Assembly: GCF_949628215.1 (NCBI RefSeq)
Contig: NC_134282.1
Coordinates: forward strand, 7,959,223 to 8,023,222
Direction of reading: 5' to 3'
From: Phalacrocorax aristotelis
Taxonomy: Eukaryota; Chordata; Aves; Suliformes; Phalacrocoracidae
DNA length: 64,000 nt
Position numbers and translations under genes: made by a program. Position 1 is the stretch's first letter; each line of letters opens with the position of its first letter. Below, in pieces: positions 23,221 through 36,325 of the stretch. Below the pieces are notes generated by a model. The model saw only the letters and a list, made by a program, of their open reading frames with translations, had not been told where the DNA came from and made no database searches.

Positions 23221-24060
23221 GCGGCGCCCGCTGTGTCCCTCCGGGGACCCCGCTGTCCGGCGGCGGGTCCGCAGCGCGGCGGGGGCTCAGCCGCAGACCC
23301 CCCCGTCCCCCTGCCCGTCCCCGCGGGGGCGGCGGGGACACCTCTGTGCCTCCTCGTAGCTGGGCAGGTGCTTCACCTTCTCGTAGCGGGGCAGCGGCGG
23401 CAGCTCTAGCCCCGGGCCCGGCGGGGCAGCGGGACCCCCGGCCTCCGGCAGCGCTCCCGGCGGGGCGGCGGGGCCGGGGCCGGGCGGGGGGCGGCGGCGG
23501 GCGGGCGGGGGGCGGCGGCGGGGCGCGGGGCAGGCGCGGCGGCGGAGGACGCAGCCGGCGGCCACCAGCGCCAGGAGGACGAGCAGCGCCGCCAGCCTCC
23601 GCGCCAGCCACCGCGCCCGCGGGAGCCAAGCGCGACCCGCCGCCCGCCCGGCCCCGGCCCCGGGCCCCGCCACGGCCCCGCCGCAGCCATCCCGGCCGCA
23701 CGGCGCCGGCCCCCGCCCGCCCGCCATCCTCCGCGCCCCGCGCAACCCGCCCCCGGTCCCCGTCCCGGTCCCGGTCCCCGTCCCGGTCCCGGCGCGCACC
23801 TTCCGCGGAGCCGGCGGCGCTCCCCGGGTACGGGCTGGCACCCCGCGCCCCCCTCCCGCCGGCAGCGCTGGGTTTTATCCATACCGGGTCGGGTTTTATC
23901 CCTGATGAAAAATTGATGGGGCCATTTGGCGGCGGTTCATGGGCTAATGGGGCGGCGGTGGTGCGGGATGGGGCAGCGGGCCAGGCTCGGCCTCCGCGCT
24001 GGGGCGGCGGGGGGTCCGGCAGCCCCACACCCCAACCCAGCCTCTCCCAGTGGGGTCACC
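23150..24060 (-). promoter_or_regulatory. CpG island over C3orf80
   Basis: Very GC- and CpG-dense DNA covering the C3orf80 coding region and about 330 bp upstream of its start. It includes a CCGTCCCGGT tandem stretch at 23755-23795. It is the likely promoter region, but no TATA box is evident. Confidence 0.6.
23287..23727 (-). CDS. C3orf80: C3orf80 counterpart, small single-pass membrane protein, 146 residues
   Basis: Single exon, start ATG at 23727, stop at 23287-23289. Residues 40-61 (WLARRLAALLVLLALVAAGC) form a membrane helix followed by LRRRACPAPRRR. Near the C-terminus it has LPRYEKVKHLPSYEEAQ, two tandem PxYE-type motifs. The human C3orf80 protein, as I remember it, has the same order: WFVRKL, a hydrophobic helix, ICPSPRR, then LPSYEEVKYLPTYEES. 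Position between IFT80 and IL12A and minus orientation toward IFT80 fit too. The bird version is shorter and Ala/Pro/Gly-rich, with only two cysteines before the helix where the human ectodomain has a Cys cluster. An upstream in-frame ATG at 23841 would add a GT-dipeptide repeat encoded by a minisatellite and is less likely. The function of this family is not established. Confidence 0.78.
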   Translation of the reverse strand: MAGGRGPAPCGRDGCGGAVAGPGAGAGRAAGRAWLPRARWLARRLAALLVLLALVAAGCVLRRRACPAPRRRPPPARRRPPPGPGPAAPPGALPEAGGPAAPPGPGLELPPLPRYEKVKHLPSYEEAQRCPRRPRGDGQGDGGVCG

Positions 24061-24164
24061 AACGGGGCCTCTCTGCCACCCGAGCTTCACGCTGAAAGTG
24101 CCCCAAAACACCCCTGAGCCGAAAGGTATCTTCCCCTGAGTGAGGACAGGATCCCTGCTAGGGG

Positions 24165-24345
24165 TAATCTGTGCTCCAGGATGCGGGGATGCGTGGTACC
24201 CAAGGGTGCGGGGGTGAGCAATACCCAGGGATGTGGGATGAACCCAAGGATGCAGGGATGAGTGGTACCCAAGAACACAGGGATGTGTGGTACCCAGGGG
24301 CGTGGCGATGAGCGGTACCCAAGGACATGAGGATAAAGTGACACC
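24165..24345. repeat. Minisatellite, ~27-bp units
   Basis: About seven diverged copies of a unit like AGGATGCGGGGATGAGTGGTACCCA. It lies 0.4 kb upstream of C3orf80 and produces the meaningless repetitive frames on the minus strand. Confidence 0.75.
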
Positions 24346-27300
24346 TGAGCCCTGATCGACCCGTGGAAGTGAAATGCAAGCTGCAGAGCCTACCACTGAT
24401 TTTGCCACTTAAAAAGGAAAACTGCAGTGCCAGAGCAGGCAGTGACAGGCTGGGTCCCTGATGCCTGTGCAAGGCACAGATGAGATTCATTCTTCCATTC
24501 TGTTGGTTTTTATTCCTACCATTCAGGTTTCACAGCTCTTCACCTGTTGGCAAGGCCAGGGGTCCCCATGTCACGCAGCAGTGACCATTGCCCACAAGTC
24601 TGGGGACCCAGTCCATCACTTTATTCAGCTGCCATAACTGCAGACTCTCAGCTACTTTGTTTGCTGATTACCCTCAGCTCAATTACAAAACTCCTCACGC
24701 AACTGGGAGAAGAGAGGGAGGTCTAATCTAGTAATGGAAAAACTTACTAATACAAGACACGCCAAAAAAATGACCAGTACTTTTCTGCTTGGTTTCCTTT
24801 TAGGTGATCACGCCAAGTCTGATATACAGCAGCTAACCGACCTACGTGACTATCACGTGTAACACATTCATTTCCTTTGTCCTGTTTACTCGACCTGAGA
24901 TGATTTCATTGCTGTATCTGTAACTGATACTCCTGCCATCATCCCCATATTTGGGTAATTCATGCCTATCATATCTATTACAGATTTTGAGGCGCTCAGG
25001 AACAAAGATGGGAAGAAAGGTTCTCAGCAGCGATACAGCATTGGGCAGAGTTTGCATAAAAATAATGTGAAAGGAAGGAGGGGTCAATGGTGCTGGGTTT
25101 CTGGCAAACAATGACAAACCACGGTTTCTTTCTGTATCTTCAGGGGTTTATTCTGCATACATTTCCTCACTTTGTGGGCTTTTCTCTTTGTAGAAGGGCA
25201 CTGAAGCTGGGAACTGCAGGAAAGGCATGCTTTGGGCACAGAGCTGAGGCAGGAGGGTGGCAGCAAGGGGGCACAGCCCTGGCCCCAGCTGCTTTAGGAC
25301 CGACCTGCCCAGGCAGTGCCGGCTCTGCCACCCCACACGAGGGGGTGGCTGTGGTGAGGCCTGCCCTCTGCCTTGGGAACATGTCCTGGCCTGTGGCCAG
25401 CAGGATCAGGGATGCTGAGCACCAGCAGCAGCTCCCTACCGTGCCTGGGGCTGCATTTACTTCAGACTCCTAGTAATAACCAATGTGATTTTTTCAAGGC
25501 AAATACAATGGTGAGTAAACAGCAGGGCGCCAGGCAAAGCCTACTTATCCATTAATAAAGTGCTGCATTTTAACAACATTTCTGATAAGCTGTAACTCCA
25601 CAATCAGAGTGCTATGAAATATTAAAACTGGTTGATAGCTCATTAAAGCTAACATTTTGGCTGGCCCTCCAGCATGTACCGCGGGCCAGGCTTCACTGCT
25701 CAGCCTGCAGAAGTGGCTGAGGATCGGCTCTGGGCCCCATCAGATGAGGAAAACAGTGGCTGGAGGGAACAGGGTGCTTGTGATAGCAAGAAGAAATAAG
25801 AATTAAAATCCTGGTATGCAACTACACTAGCTCCAGCAGCTCCAGCTCCCTCAGCTTGGCTTGAAAGAATGCAGAGATACAGGCTCTCAGTGAGGGGGTT
25901 AGGGCAAGCAGACTCATTCCTGCTGGCTTGGCGGCTGTGTGGGGATGCCTGCAGCCATCCTGGAGCAGCTACGGGTACAGATGCTGCATCCTCTGTGGGT
26001 TTGGGGGAATTCAGGATGGTGCGTCGGGGGACCTGGGTCGGCTGCTCGTTGGGTTTTGGTAAATGTATGGAGAGTGTCTGCTGCCTGGTTGAGGGTTCCT
26101 GTGTGGGTACGGTGGGCAGGCAGGGGTAACTGATTCCATCAGGAGTAATTGGTGTCACCAGTGGGAGTAATGAAGCCGTAGGCAGCTGCAGCTGCTAATG
26201 GGGATGAAGGATAGGTGATTTTTAGAAGTGTGGCTGCTCTGCTAAGGGCCAGCATAGTGTAGGGAATTCTTGCTAGCTCCTTACCTGGGATAGTAACTGG
26301 TGAGAGAGGGGGTGGGGGGGCTGCAGCCACCTTGGGACCCCAAGTAGCCCCGTTGCCAGGCAGGGAGCGGGACCAACAAGCTGGCCTGGCTGGAGAGGCA
26401 GCAGCACCAGTGCAGTGAAAACCTAGATGCCACAGCCCCCCACTCAGTACCTGGGGGAGGAGCCCTCACCTCTCCTCCTCTGCATGCAGGACCTTGAAAC
26501 AGGGCAGTAAACACCCACCTGCAGCCCAGCTCACTCAGAGGCGATGGCCCAGCTGCGGGGTGTGAAGAGTTCCCTGACTCACTCGAGGTGAGGGTGGAGA
26601 CGGCAGAGGCTCCCACGAGATGTGCTGAGCGTGGGGACCAGATGTGGTGATTCGCCACATCTGGGGGAAGAGATGCTGTAGGCCAGGCGGTGCTGGTGAT
26701 GGGAGGACATTCCAGGGTCCCCCAGGCGCAGCCCACGGCACAGGGGCAGCTCTCTGCCTGCTGACCAGGGGTGCATGTTTTGGAGATGATGCTCAGACTT
26801 GGCGCATCAAAGCTGCCAGGAGAGTCTGGGGTGCAAATGTCATAATTTGCCTTGTAATTCCCTTAAATGAGCCTACAACCAGTTAATTACAGCTATATTA
26901 AAGCTCGAATTCAACAGTTTGAACCTTCATACCGATCCATAGCACCGAAAGCTTCTGGCAAATCAATGCGATCAGCAGCTGAAGTGTGGCGAGTGACCAT
27001 GTGCCGGAGCAGTCCCAGCATCTGCTGCGAGGTTTCTTCTGGTTAGATCGAAACTTAGCTGCCTTTTTTTTCCAGACAACTGACTCTTTGAATGTGGGGC
27101 TTGTGCATCATCCTGCAAGTGTTTTTGGCAGGGATGGGAGTGCAATAATAAAGCAAAGCATTGTTTCTATTAGCAGCAGCATCACTCGTAGGCAGTTCAA
27201 GATGCTTTCCGTATCACCATGACCTTTCTCATTAATGAGAGAGAAATGAAATTAAGGGTGAGATGGCCCAAATATTTGTCAGATTTGGTCCTGAAAAATC

Positions 27301-29760
27301 ATCAGGATGTTGTAACATACATTCTTTTAAATGTTCCATCTACAAATGCCTCTAATGCTTAACCATTTGCAACCTTGGCCTCTTTAGATCTCAAAAAAAC
27401 AAAGTAAGACCCTGGTTAATGCGCTTGGGAGTGAGACCTACAAAGCAGATGCAGGCACTGTGGCATATCTCCGGCGCTCCTTGCCCCGCCATCCACATCA
27501 TGGTCATCCCATCACCGTCCCCCTGCCACCACTGTGCCGTGGCTGGGATGCGGCTGCTTGCACTCATCTGAGCTGGGAAGGGTCATGGCCAGGGGACAAA
27601 CCCCATGGGCAACGGCAGAAGAAAAGAAACAGTTTTCTGGGAAACTACCTGAAGGTGGGGAGCCAAAAATGCAGGGCACATTGTCACAAGTATTAATTTC
27701 CCAGCAAAAAGGATGGCATAAGTTTTGTTGTGAGAACTCCTGCATGATTTTTATTTTATTAACATATATATAAACAAATATAAATTTATTTATTTATATT
27801 TTTAAATGCTAAAGCAGAATATGAGGAAAGGGGAAGCATTTCTCCCCACGCAGCCAACCCAAATACAGGTGAATATGGAAGATCTTGCCCATCCAAACTG
27901 CTCTCCTGCTCATGCTTCCTTCTCCTCCTCCTCCTCCGGATGCTGCTGAGGACCTTTGTGGCAGCCTGGGGTGGTCCAGGCTCATGGGCAGTGCTGTCCT
28001 CAGGCCTGTGAGGAGCTTCTTTCTGCTCCCCAAGCATGACAGAGCACTGGGGCAGCACCAGGAGTCACTGAGCATGAATAAATAATTGTTAGCAGCCGCA
28101 TTGTGCCTCCCCCATCCCGAAATCTGCTCTTTTTACAAGCTGTGAGAAACCTGCTTTGCTGCTGCCTGGGCTTTTGGGCAAACTCTAGGGCTGCTGGAGC
28201 AGTTTCTGGGAAGGAGGTTTAGAAGTTCATTTTCTCCAGTTTTGCAGGGGATGCACAATTATTGATCCTGCAAATCACCCCTGCAGAAATACATCGATCC
28301 CTTTGGAGCAGTGGATCATTAAATACTTGACTTCTAGATCTTTCAAATGGTGCCAAAGAGCTGACCTGGCAAAATAATTATTTTATAGTGTACGTAATTG
28401 TCCCTGTGACCATTAGCGTTCGTGTAACTCTGACCTCGCCTTCATGGGAGCCTGCTACCTAAAATGCTCTTTGTACAATGATGCTTCACATCTGCGTTTC
28501 TTCTTCTCTTATGTGTTTTCCCTCAAATATGGGAAAACTAACTGCAAAAACATAACAAAGCTGGGGTTTCTCTTTTTGAGCAAGACTCTGAAAGCCTCAC
28601 ATGTGGTGAGCAGTATTTGGTAGCAGGAATAACCCCACGGATTGATGGAGGGAAGCACAGCTTTGGATGACCATCTAGACTGTAGATAGAAACAAGCTCA
28701 GCTCTCACAGCTTCAATGATATAATAAAACCTAATAGACCCAAACCTTGTGGTAGTTGAGGCTTTTATAGGAATTATGGAGCAAATTGACGCTGCTTTGG
28801 AGGATGTGCAGGCACTCCACATTGCATTTCATTCTGTTACAGCCCTTCTGCAAGTGTTCCTCTCCCTGGTCCCTGAATCAGTAAATGTGGTGCCATGAAG
28901 GTGGTGTTTTGGGGTGCTGGGTGGGTAAGGCTGTAGCTGCGGGGCGTTTGCTTTCAGTCCAAGTGGGGTAAAAGCTCCCCCTGGATCAGCAGCTGGCAGT
29001 GCGGGGACTGAGGGCTTCCCCGGCGGGCAGGGCGCTGCAGCGGTTGTTGCACCAGCAGCGGTCATGCTGTCCGTGTGGCCGTCTTCACAACGGTCTGCCA
29101 AAATAAAGAATACGTAGTTCTTAACATTTCTGGAAAAACTGCTAGAGAAGCTCTTAAGAAAGCCATCGGCAGCGAGCTTGGAGCAATGCTCAGGGAAAGG
29201 TCTATGTTGCTAGAATTAAACACACAAAGCTGAGATCTATTGCTTCACATATTTCAAGCACATCTGTAACTGCAATAAGGCTTAAGGAACAAGAAGATGA
29301 CTCTGCATATGTAAAAAAAAAGGGCCATTACCTCACAGCTCAGAAATCTCTACTGCCAGCAAATATTTGCTGTTAGACTACTAAAAAACAGAGAAAGTGA
29401 GTGAGAGAGGCCGAAACACTCCTGCATGACTTTGATTCCTTCCTGGGCTAGGTCGGTTCTTCTGTTAACAATTTTGGATGATGTCCAAAAAATGAATGTG
29501 TTTTTCTTCAACTAAATAAAAGGTGGAAATATCACAGGGCAATGATATCGATACCAAGTGTGTTGTCAGGCTTCCCAGACTCCATGTCACAGTTAATGTA
29601 TTCTGTTTTATTCCTTCTACTAAAAGTAAGCATTAGAAAGATTGGATCATACTAGTTCTCCCCTTGCAATAATTCCTTGCCATTCGGACTTGAATCCTTT
29701 GTCTCTGTGGAAAGGCTCCCATTCATGCAGTGAGTTTTGGCTGAGGCTTTTAGCATTGCA
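24346..29760. other. Intergenic region, nothing recognised
   Basis: Mixed GC and AT DNA with only short, unsupported open frames. A few TAATTA-rich, non-repetitive patches (for example 26850-26910) could be conserved non-coding DNA, but this cannot be judged from one sequence. Confidence 0.45.
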
Positions 29761-29761
29761 A

Positions 29762-30076
29762 GTATAGAATCATAGAATTATTAAGGTTGGAAAAGACCTC
29801 GAGGATCTTCGAGTCCAACTGTCAGCCCAACACCCCCAGGCCTCCTAAACCATGTCCCAAAGTGCCACGTCTACACATGTTTTGAACACCCCCAGGGATG
29901 GTGACTCCACCACCTCTCTGGGCAGCCTGTTCCAGTGCCTGACCACTCTTTCAATGAAGTGATATTTCCTAACATTCAATCTAAACCTCCCCTGACGCAG
30001 CTTGAGGCCATTTCCTCTCATCCTATCGCTTGTTACCTGGGAGAAGAGACCAACACCGACCTCACTACAGCCTCCT
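29762..30076 (-). mobile_element. CR1 LINE 3' fragment
   Basis: It begins with the reversed tail ATAGAATCATAGAATTATTAAGGTTGG. On the minus strand it reads the CR1 reverse-transcriptase C-terminal remnant ([19 protein letters not shown]). It is 5'-truncated and not functional. Confidence 0.9.
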
Positions 30077-33000
30077 AGTAATGAGCATCTCTTCATACAA
30101 TGCTCATATAATAAGGATGATTTCCTCCAATGGCTGTTTATCTCCTGAATCAAATTATATAAATTTATGGAAATGATTCCAGGGTTATAACCTTGATCAA
30201 CACCATCCCTAAGTACATGCTTAATTTGAAGGCTCCCGATGGTAGTGAGACCCATGGGAGACTGGTTGGTGGCTGCAGGCGGGAGGAGGCTGGATGGCCG
30301 GTGTGCTGTGGATGAAGGTATTAGCAGCTGAACGCATAAATGCTGAAATGTATTAAAATGTAGTAGCAACCGGAAAGCAATAAAGGACAATTTGTTGCAG
30401 TTGGAAGGATTGCTGCAGTGGTCTGCAAAAAACCTTTTTTTTTACAGGGGGCAACATTTTTCCAAGCTGCAGTCCTCGTTAGTCATGCCATTTCTCAAGA
30501 GGCTGCCATGATCCAGCCATGAATTTCTGAGATGATTTCATCTCACTGTTATTTACAACTTAGCCCAAAAGCTCAGCCTCTTCCTATTATTTGTGGTTAA
30601 ATATAGCAACAGATTCTTTCCCATTCCTTTTTCTCGCGGAGCAGTTTTTCTGCCACCCACACGAATCGCATGAGTCAGAAGGCACACGAAGAAGCAGTTC
30701 CCAGCTGGCCGGGCCCTCGCTGGCTGCCTTCGCCCATCCCGAGCTCACCCTGAGCATCGGAGGTGAAATAATGTCTGTCTGCTCACAACTGGGGTGCAGC
30801 CAGTGGCTCTCGCCCCATGCCCCGGGGATGCACTGGGATGTTCCTCCCCTCCGTCAGCTCCCGCATCCCAAGCAGGGTCACCCAGCTGCGTTTCTGCCAT
30901 CCCACACAGGGGTTTCAGTTGGCCCCAGATTTTGTGCCACCCACCCCAAGGATCAGGGGTCACTAAGAGCAAGGCAATGCGCCGGGCAAGGGGAGTGAGC
31001 ACGTTTCTGCTGAAAACCCTCTCCTCTATCCCTCTCACTCTTCCCTTCTGTCTGAAGATGCTTTATTTCTACTAAACTAAACATTTCCCACCCCAGGTTT
31101 GCCAGAACAAGCCCAAATTCCCCAAATCCCCGCCATGCACAGGCGACATGCTGTGGCTGGAGGGTTTTTGCTGTGGATAAATCCAACAGCCACCCCAAAC
31201 GAGGCCAGTCAGGGCATCACCTAAGCAGCAGGTCAGTAGCTTGTCAAAAAATAAAAAAGGGGAGAAAAACCTGCCAGCTGTTTTGCCGGGAGGGGGGTGA
31301 TAGCTGTGCCAGGGCAGACGAGGGGCTGCGTGCTCGGCAGGGAAGCACCCTGCCTGCGCTGCCAGCACGAAGCGGTGCAGCCCCGCGCACATCTCGCAGG
31401 AGAAGCGTAAGAGGGAGGGATAAGGATGCTGCGGTTGGGGGGGCAGCGTGGAGGCGGCAGCCGCAGGGAGAGGATGAAAGGACAGGGGAGGTTTGATCCT
31501 GCTATTTTTAACCGTGGCGTTTATACACCAGAACTAACCGTGGTGGCCTCGGAGGCGGCGCAGCAAACAGGAAAGGCTCTGGCATGGCTCCCCCCGGATC
31601 TGCGCCTTGGGCCTGGGGGGCCCTGCTGGCCACCGAGCAGCTGGGCTTTGGTGGGTCCCTTTTCAGCAGACCACATACTGGTGGGCCTAATGTAAATATT
31701 CTGTGTTGGGAAATTAGGTGCGTGGGTCCTGTGAAGTTGTAATAGCAGATTTGCTGTGTCCTCCCCACCAGTGAGCCAGCCCTGGCTTTCTGCACAGGCT
31801 GGATTTATTAGTTCAGTTGCATCTGAGGGAGCTGATATTTAAATACTGAAAGTCAGGATTAAAATACAGAAAATGTATGACAGTTTTGCTGTTGAGAGAA
31901 GAAAGCCCCGCCACGCTGTGTGCCGGGGTGGCTGCTGTGAAACCAGAGCCCCACCAAGGCTGGGAGGCACAGGGAAGGGAGCAGCATGAGGGATGCTGAG
32001 CTCAGGGATGGATGCGGAGCGGGGCTGCAGAGCTGGGCTGGGGGTGGAACATGGCCTCAGACCTCCATTTCCACAGAAATCAACCAAAACAAAAAAAGGC
32101 AAAATAAAGAAAATCTGAAGTGACTCTTGATGGAGCCCAGGGCTGTGGGTACCAGGGTCTCCGGGAAGAGACACCAGAGCTAACTGATACCAGTGAGGTT
32201 ACATTGCTGACTAATTCTCCAAGGACTTAATTAGTTAAATTGCTTTTTCTTCTTTCATCATTTCCAGAACAATAAATCAGCACAAACGTATTAGTCCCGC
32301 CAGCAGCTGGGTTGCTACAGGTAAAGGTCTTGGGTGATTTCTACCATCCCCAGTGCCAATCTACCCTCTACCTGCCTGGAGCCGTGGGTCTGGGTGCACC
32401 TTGTCAGCTCCTACGTAATGGGATTCACTAGTTGTACCCTCTGCTGTTGGTGGGGTTACCACTGTCTATTTGCTATATAATTATCTCATTGCCTTTTTAA
32501 AGCCATTATTTAATGAGACTGCTATCGATTTGCTGACTGGTGTGCCACCTTTTCAGCCCTGTCTTGCCTGGTGATGCTAATGGGTGCCTCACCCATTCGG
32601 ATGTGCTGAATGGCACTGGTGACCCCAGTTCCCATCTGTGCTAACATTTCCAAGGTGGCTCAAACTATCGGTGTGCCCAGCAGTCGGCAAGCTGAAGCCC
32701 TGTTAATGCGGAACCTGCTGAGAGCATCTCCAAGGGATTGTGGGCTGTTTCTTGTTTGACTTGTGGTTTATGAAAATATAGGCAGGTAACCTGGATCTCA
32801 GGTTTCCCTCCTGAGGGTTTGGGGTGGAAAACTGGCCCGGCACTGCCTCACATCCAGGTGGCACAACAGATTTATTTTTTCATAAATGGACACAAATAGA
32901 TGTAAGGAAAAAGGTTTGCAGCACATAATAGAGTTTAGTATAAAATGTGTTTGATGGTCTCAACATAGGCTGGGATTGCTTTTATTATTTTGGTGCAGAG

Positions 33001-34740
33001 GAAGGGGTTTTCTGGCCCTGTGTTACAGGTTTGGTCCTCGCTTGGCAAAGCAGCTCGTTTTGGATTCCTCCTGTGCCAACAGCTTTGCAGCATGGACAAC
33101 CCAACTGTCATCTGCTCAGGTGATGGCGCATGGAAAGCTCTTAATTCTGACCACACTGAGTAACTTTCCAAAATACCAGTGGTTTAAAGTGTTTTTGACA
33201 ATTAAATGGCATTGATTGAATTTTAACAGAATGAGCTGCAGGGTGATTTGATGGTAGAGGAGAACAGAGTACTCAGGAGTGCTGGGGTATCATTTGGGAT
33301 ATGAAGATTATCATGTGCCACCCCCAAATAGTTTTTTTCTAAGCAGATGGAAAGTTCAAAGCTTCCCGTTCTTGTGCAGCATGCGTCTGTCAGTGCAGGA
33401 CTTTTTGCAAATTAATATGATAAAAAAAAGAGATTCAAAATGTGAGATTCTGAGCCCAGAGCATCCTCCTCCCTCCCTGTGCCATGCTTTGTGTCTCAGC
33501 AAATGCTTCAGTGCAGATGCTATGAGGCCTCCTGCAACTTCTGTCATCTCTTGGGGTTCCAGGATGAGGACACGATGTGGTGCAGAATGCACTAAATACA
33601 GTGAATATTCAGTAAATACGCATGGCATAATTACGAGACACAGGTGTTCACCGATTCCTGTGTCGCAGGAACCCTAGCAACATATTTCTGGCCTTTTCAC
33701 CTCGAAGAAGATGGCTGTTTGTAATTACTTCTCTAAGTGACGACACCACATCACAAGTGGTGATACATATGTGATGCTTTCATTCGCAGCTTCCAGACAA
33801 AAGCCTGTCTGCAGAGAAGTCAGTTGAAATTAAAACCAGCTAATGCCCATATATTATACAAAGGCCTGTACACAATTATGAAATCAGAAATAAAGCAGGA
33901 TGCAGTGGAGGCGTTGGGATTCATCTCCCGGTGATTATGGTTCTATTTTTTGAGCTGAACTCCAGGAATATTTGTCATGGATGTGACGGGTCACCTCTCC
34001 TGGGGGTCTCTGGATATTATTTTGAGGAAAAACACTGATTTTCTGACCACCGCCTCCTCAAACCACGCGGTGCCCCTTTACACATATTTTACCGAACAGG
34101 CTAACGTGTGTCTGAGGCTAAAACTCCATTTTTCCCCTCTTCATTTTCGTTTCCCCCCATGCTCAGCTGACCTGCCTTTCCGCCGTGCTTCCCGTCTGCT
34201 GCCGGCCGCAGCCAGAGGTTTTGTCTGTCCTTTCCGCTGCAACCAGCAATTCCCTCTTGTTTCCTTCCTCTCCTTTCCTGGCTCAGAGTCTTCTTCTCTC
34301 CTTACTTGATCTTTTACTGCAAGGATCAGTCAGTCCCTGCCTTTTATTAAAAAAAACCCAACCCAAAACCTACACCAAAAGTAGCAAAAAGGCCTCTTAA
34401 TGCATCTGGGTTTATTTCCAGCTGAAACACCAGCTAGCATCTGCTGCACTGGGAGACGGTGTAGGGACCTGAGCCTGTGTTGGCAGTGTTGGAGTGACAC
34501 AGCACCATGGTGCTTTGAGAGCCAGGTCACTGGGAATTGTGGTTTTTATCTTAAATGTTTTTAAAGTAAAAAACCCTACCCCAACTTCCTGACTATCCAT
34601 CTGTCAAAAAAGTGAGTGTGAGATTGATTTATCAAATGCTAGGGCATATATGGGACTGTGTCTGTATGCTTTATGCACGCTGTAGCAGATCTGGCCAGAG
34701 AAATTACTAAATAGAAAAATTAAGTGTTGGGAATGGAATA
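30077..34740. other. Intergenic region, nothing recognised
   Basis: I see no exons with convincing splice sites and no transposon ends. The open frames in 30.6-31.7 kb lie in GC-rich DNA and show no family signature. Confidence 0.45.
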
Positions 34741-34832
34741 AAATCACAGAATCATTAAGGTTGGAAAAGACATCTAAGATTACCAAGTCCAACACCCCCG
34801 TGCCTCCTAAACCATGTCCCGAAGTGCCACGA
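34741..34832 (-). mobile_element. Short CR1 LINE 3' fragment
   Basis: AATCACAGAATCATTAAGGTTGG followed by the AAAAGACATCTAAGATTACC and CAAGTCCAAC blocks, about 90 bp of a CR1 tail in minus orientation. It closely resembles the start of the copy at 29762. Confidence 0.88.
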
Positions 34833-35120
34833 TACCTGCATCTGCAAAACCCACCTATTTCTGCTTTACAATATAACGCATTTGGGATCGCCTGAGCGAT
34901 GCAGTAGGTGCCCAGAGGGCTTTTCAACGAGCCCATTCGTACCTTTAGGATATGATTAAGCAGCCCCGCACCCCCAATCTAGAAGTAGCCGGGCACCGAC
35001 TTCACCCCAATGCTATCGCCCCCACAGCAAAAAGTTAATTTTTTTTTTTTTTTAGGAAGTGAGCCCTTTCCCCCCCAAAACGAGCTGTTAGTCTTGCAGA
35101 GGAGCCGGCGGCAGAGGCGG

Positions 35121-35200
35121 GCGGCGCTGCGCGGGTGCGGTGCGGCGCTGCGCGGGTGCGGTGCGGCGCTGCGCGGGTGCGGTGCGGCGCTGCGCGGGGA
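35121..35200. repeat. 21-bp GC minisatellite, nearly four copies
   Basis: GCGGCGCTGCGCGGGTGCGGT is repeated three times without change, followed by a partial fourth unit. It sits in a small CpG-rich patch (35095-35245) without a recognisable gene. Confidence 0.9.
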
Positions 35201-35796
35201 GCGGCGGCGCCGGGCCGGGCTGCCAGGGCCGAGGAGCGGTTGCCATCTGCAGGCTGCTTGGCGTTGGTGCTGGTGCTGGTCATTTTAAAGGCGGCCAGAA
35301 AGACGCTGGTGTGTGCTGGGGGGAAAGTCCGCCGTGAAGGGGTTTCGGGGGCCAGGGGCACCCAGCCCTGGGCAGCACCCATTTCAAGCCAGCTGCTCGC
35401 CAACCAAAGCACCTTCCCTAATTAATCCTGCTACCCTAATGACCAGACAAGGGGGGAGCCCCCTCCACTTCCTCCTCTTCATCAGCTCCCCCTTTCCCAG
35501 TGCTGCTCCTCACATCCCAGTCCCTCCAAGGCAGACACTGGGGGTTGGCCAGCGGCTTCTGGGATGGAAATAAGTTGGTGTAAGAGCCTGGGGTATGATA
35601 GTCTGGGGATCCTGCGAGCACAAATCATTTTATTTACTGTCTATCCCAGGCCCGGGACAGGGGCTACACGGGGCGCAGGTGCAGCTCCCCGTTTGGGGCA
35701 CGGGCTGGCAGCATGCCTGGCTCCGGCCGTGCTGGGCTCGCAGAGCTGCCGCAGGGAACGGCAGCACCACCGTGTTTCTCTAGAGGCAGGTCCAGG

Positions 35797-36325
35797 GGCG
35801 CGATGGTATCTTCCCCAACACCCCTTTTCTTTTAACCTAATTTATACTATTTTTTACCTCTCAGGTGGAGCTTGAGTGACTCTGGTCATACACACCTTTA
35901 TTATGATTGGTGTAAAATTTCCTTGCTTTGCCCAGTGAAGGGTGGTTGCACCTTAGAGGCAGGTAGCTTTTGGGATGGAGGTGTGTTTTGGTATTATGAC
36001 AGCATTTTGTCAAAAGCATGACAGACTGTTGGCTCAGGGTAGCAAATGTGCAGTGTACCAGCTCCATGGTCACAGAGCCTGGCCATGGTGTCTCCACACC
36101 GCTCCACCCTCCGCACAAATCCTCTTCAGTAGTCAGAGTCAGTACAGAGTCAGCACACCAAGTTCTCCTGGTGTTGCTGTCATCTAAGGTTACGAGCCTA
36201 GGGGACTTCCATGGAATGGATTTCTCACCTGTCAGCCGCACCCTACCCTGCAAGCTTCTTCCATGCTGTACTTTTTCTAAAAACATAAGTTTAATTTCTA
36301 AGTCACCCCCAGCGACTATTCCACA
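35797..36325 (-). mobile_element. Truncated LTR, same family as the inner LTR at 38.3-39.4 kb
   Basis: From CGCGATGGTATCTTCC to GACTATTCCACA this stretch matches 38811-39371 nearly base for base with small deletions. On the minus strand it starts TGTGGAATAGTCGCTGG at 36325, the LTR 5' end. The other end is lost or diverged near 35797. Confidence 0.75.

Noticed and set aside
22733-24095. Open frames of about 430 codons on both strands over the C3orf80 region
   Set aside because: They are caused by high GC and tandem repeats. Only the frame with the membrane helix and PxYE motifs looks like a protein family.
24165-24345. Regular repeats that could suggest a CRISPR array
   Set aside because: The units are contiguous and diverged without unique spacers; it is a minisatellite in a vertebrate genome. 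The same holds for 60110-60440.
29845-30390. 181-codon minus-strand frame
   Set aside because: Its C-terminal part is a remnant of CR1 reverse transcriptase ORF; the remainder is unrelated flanking DNA.
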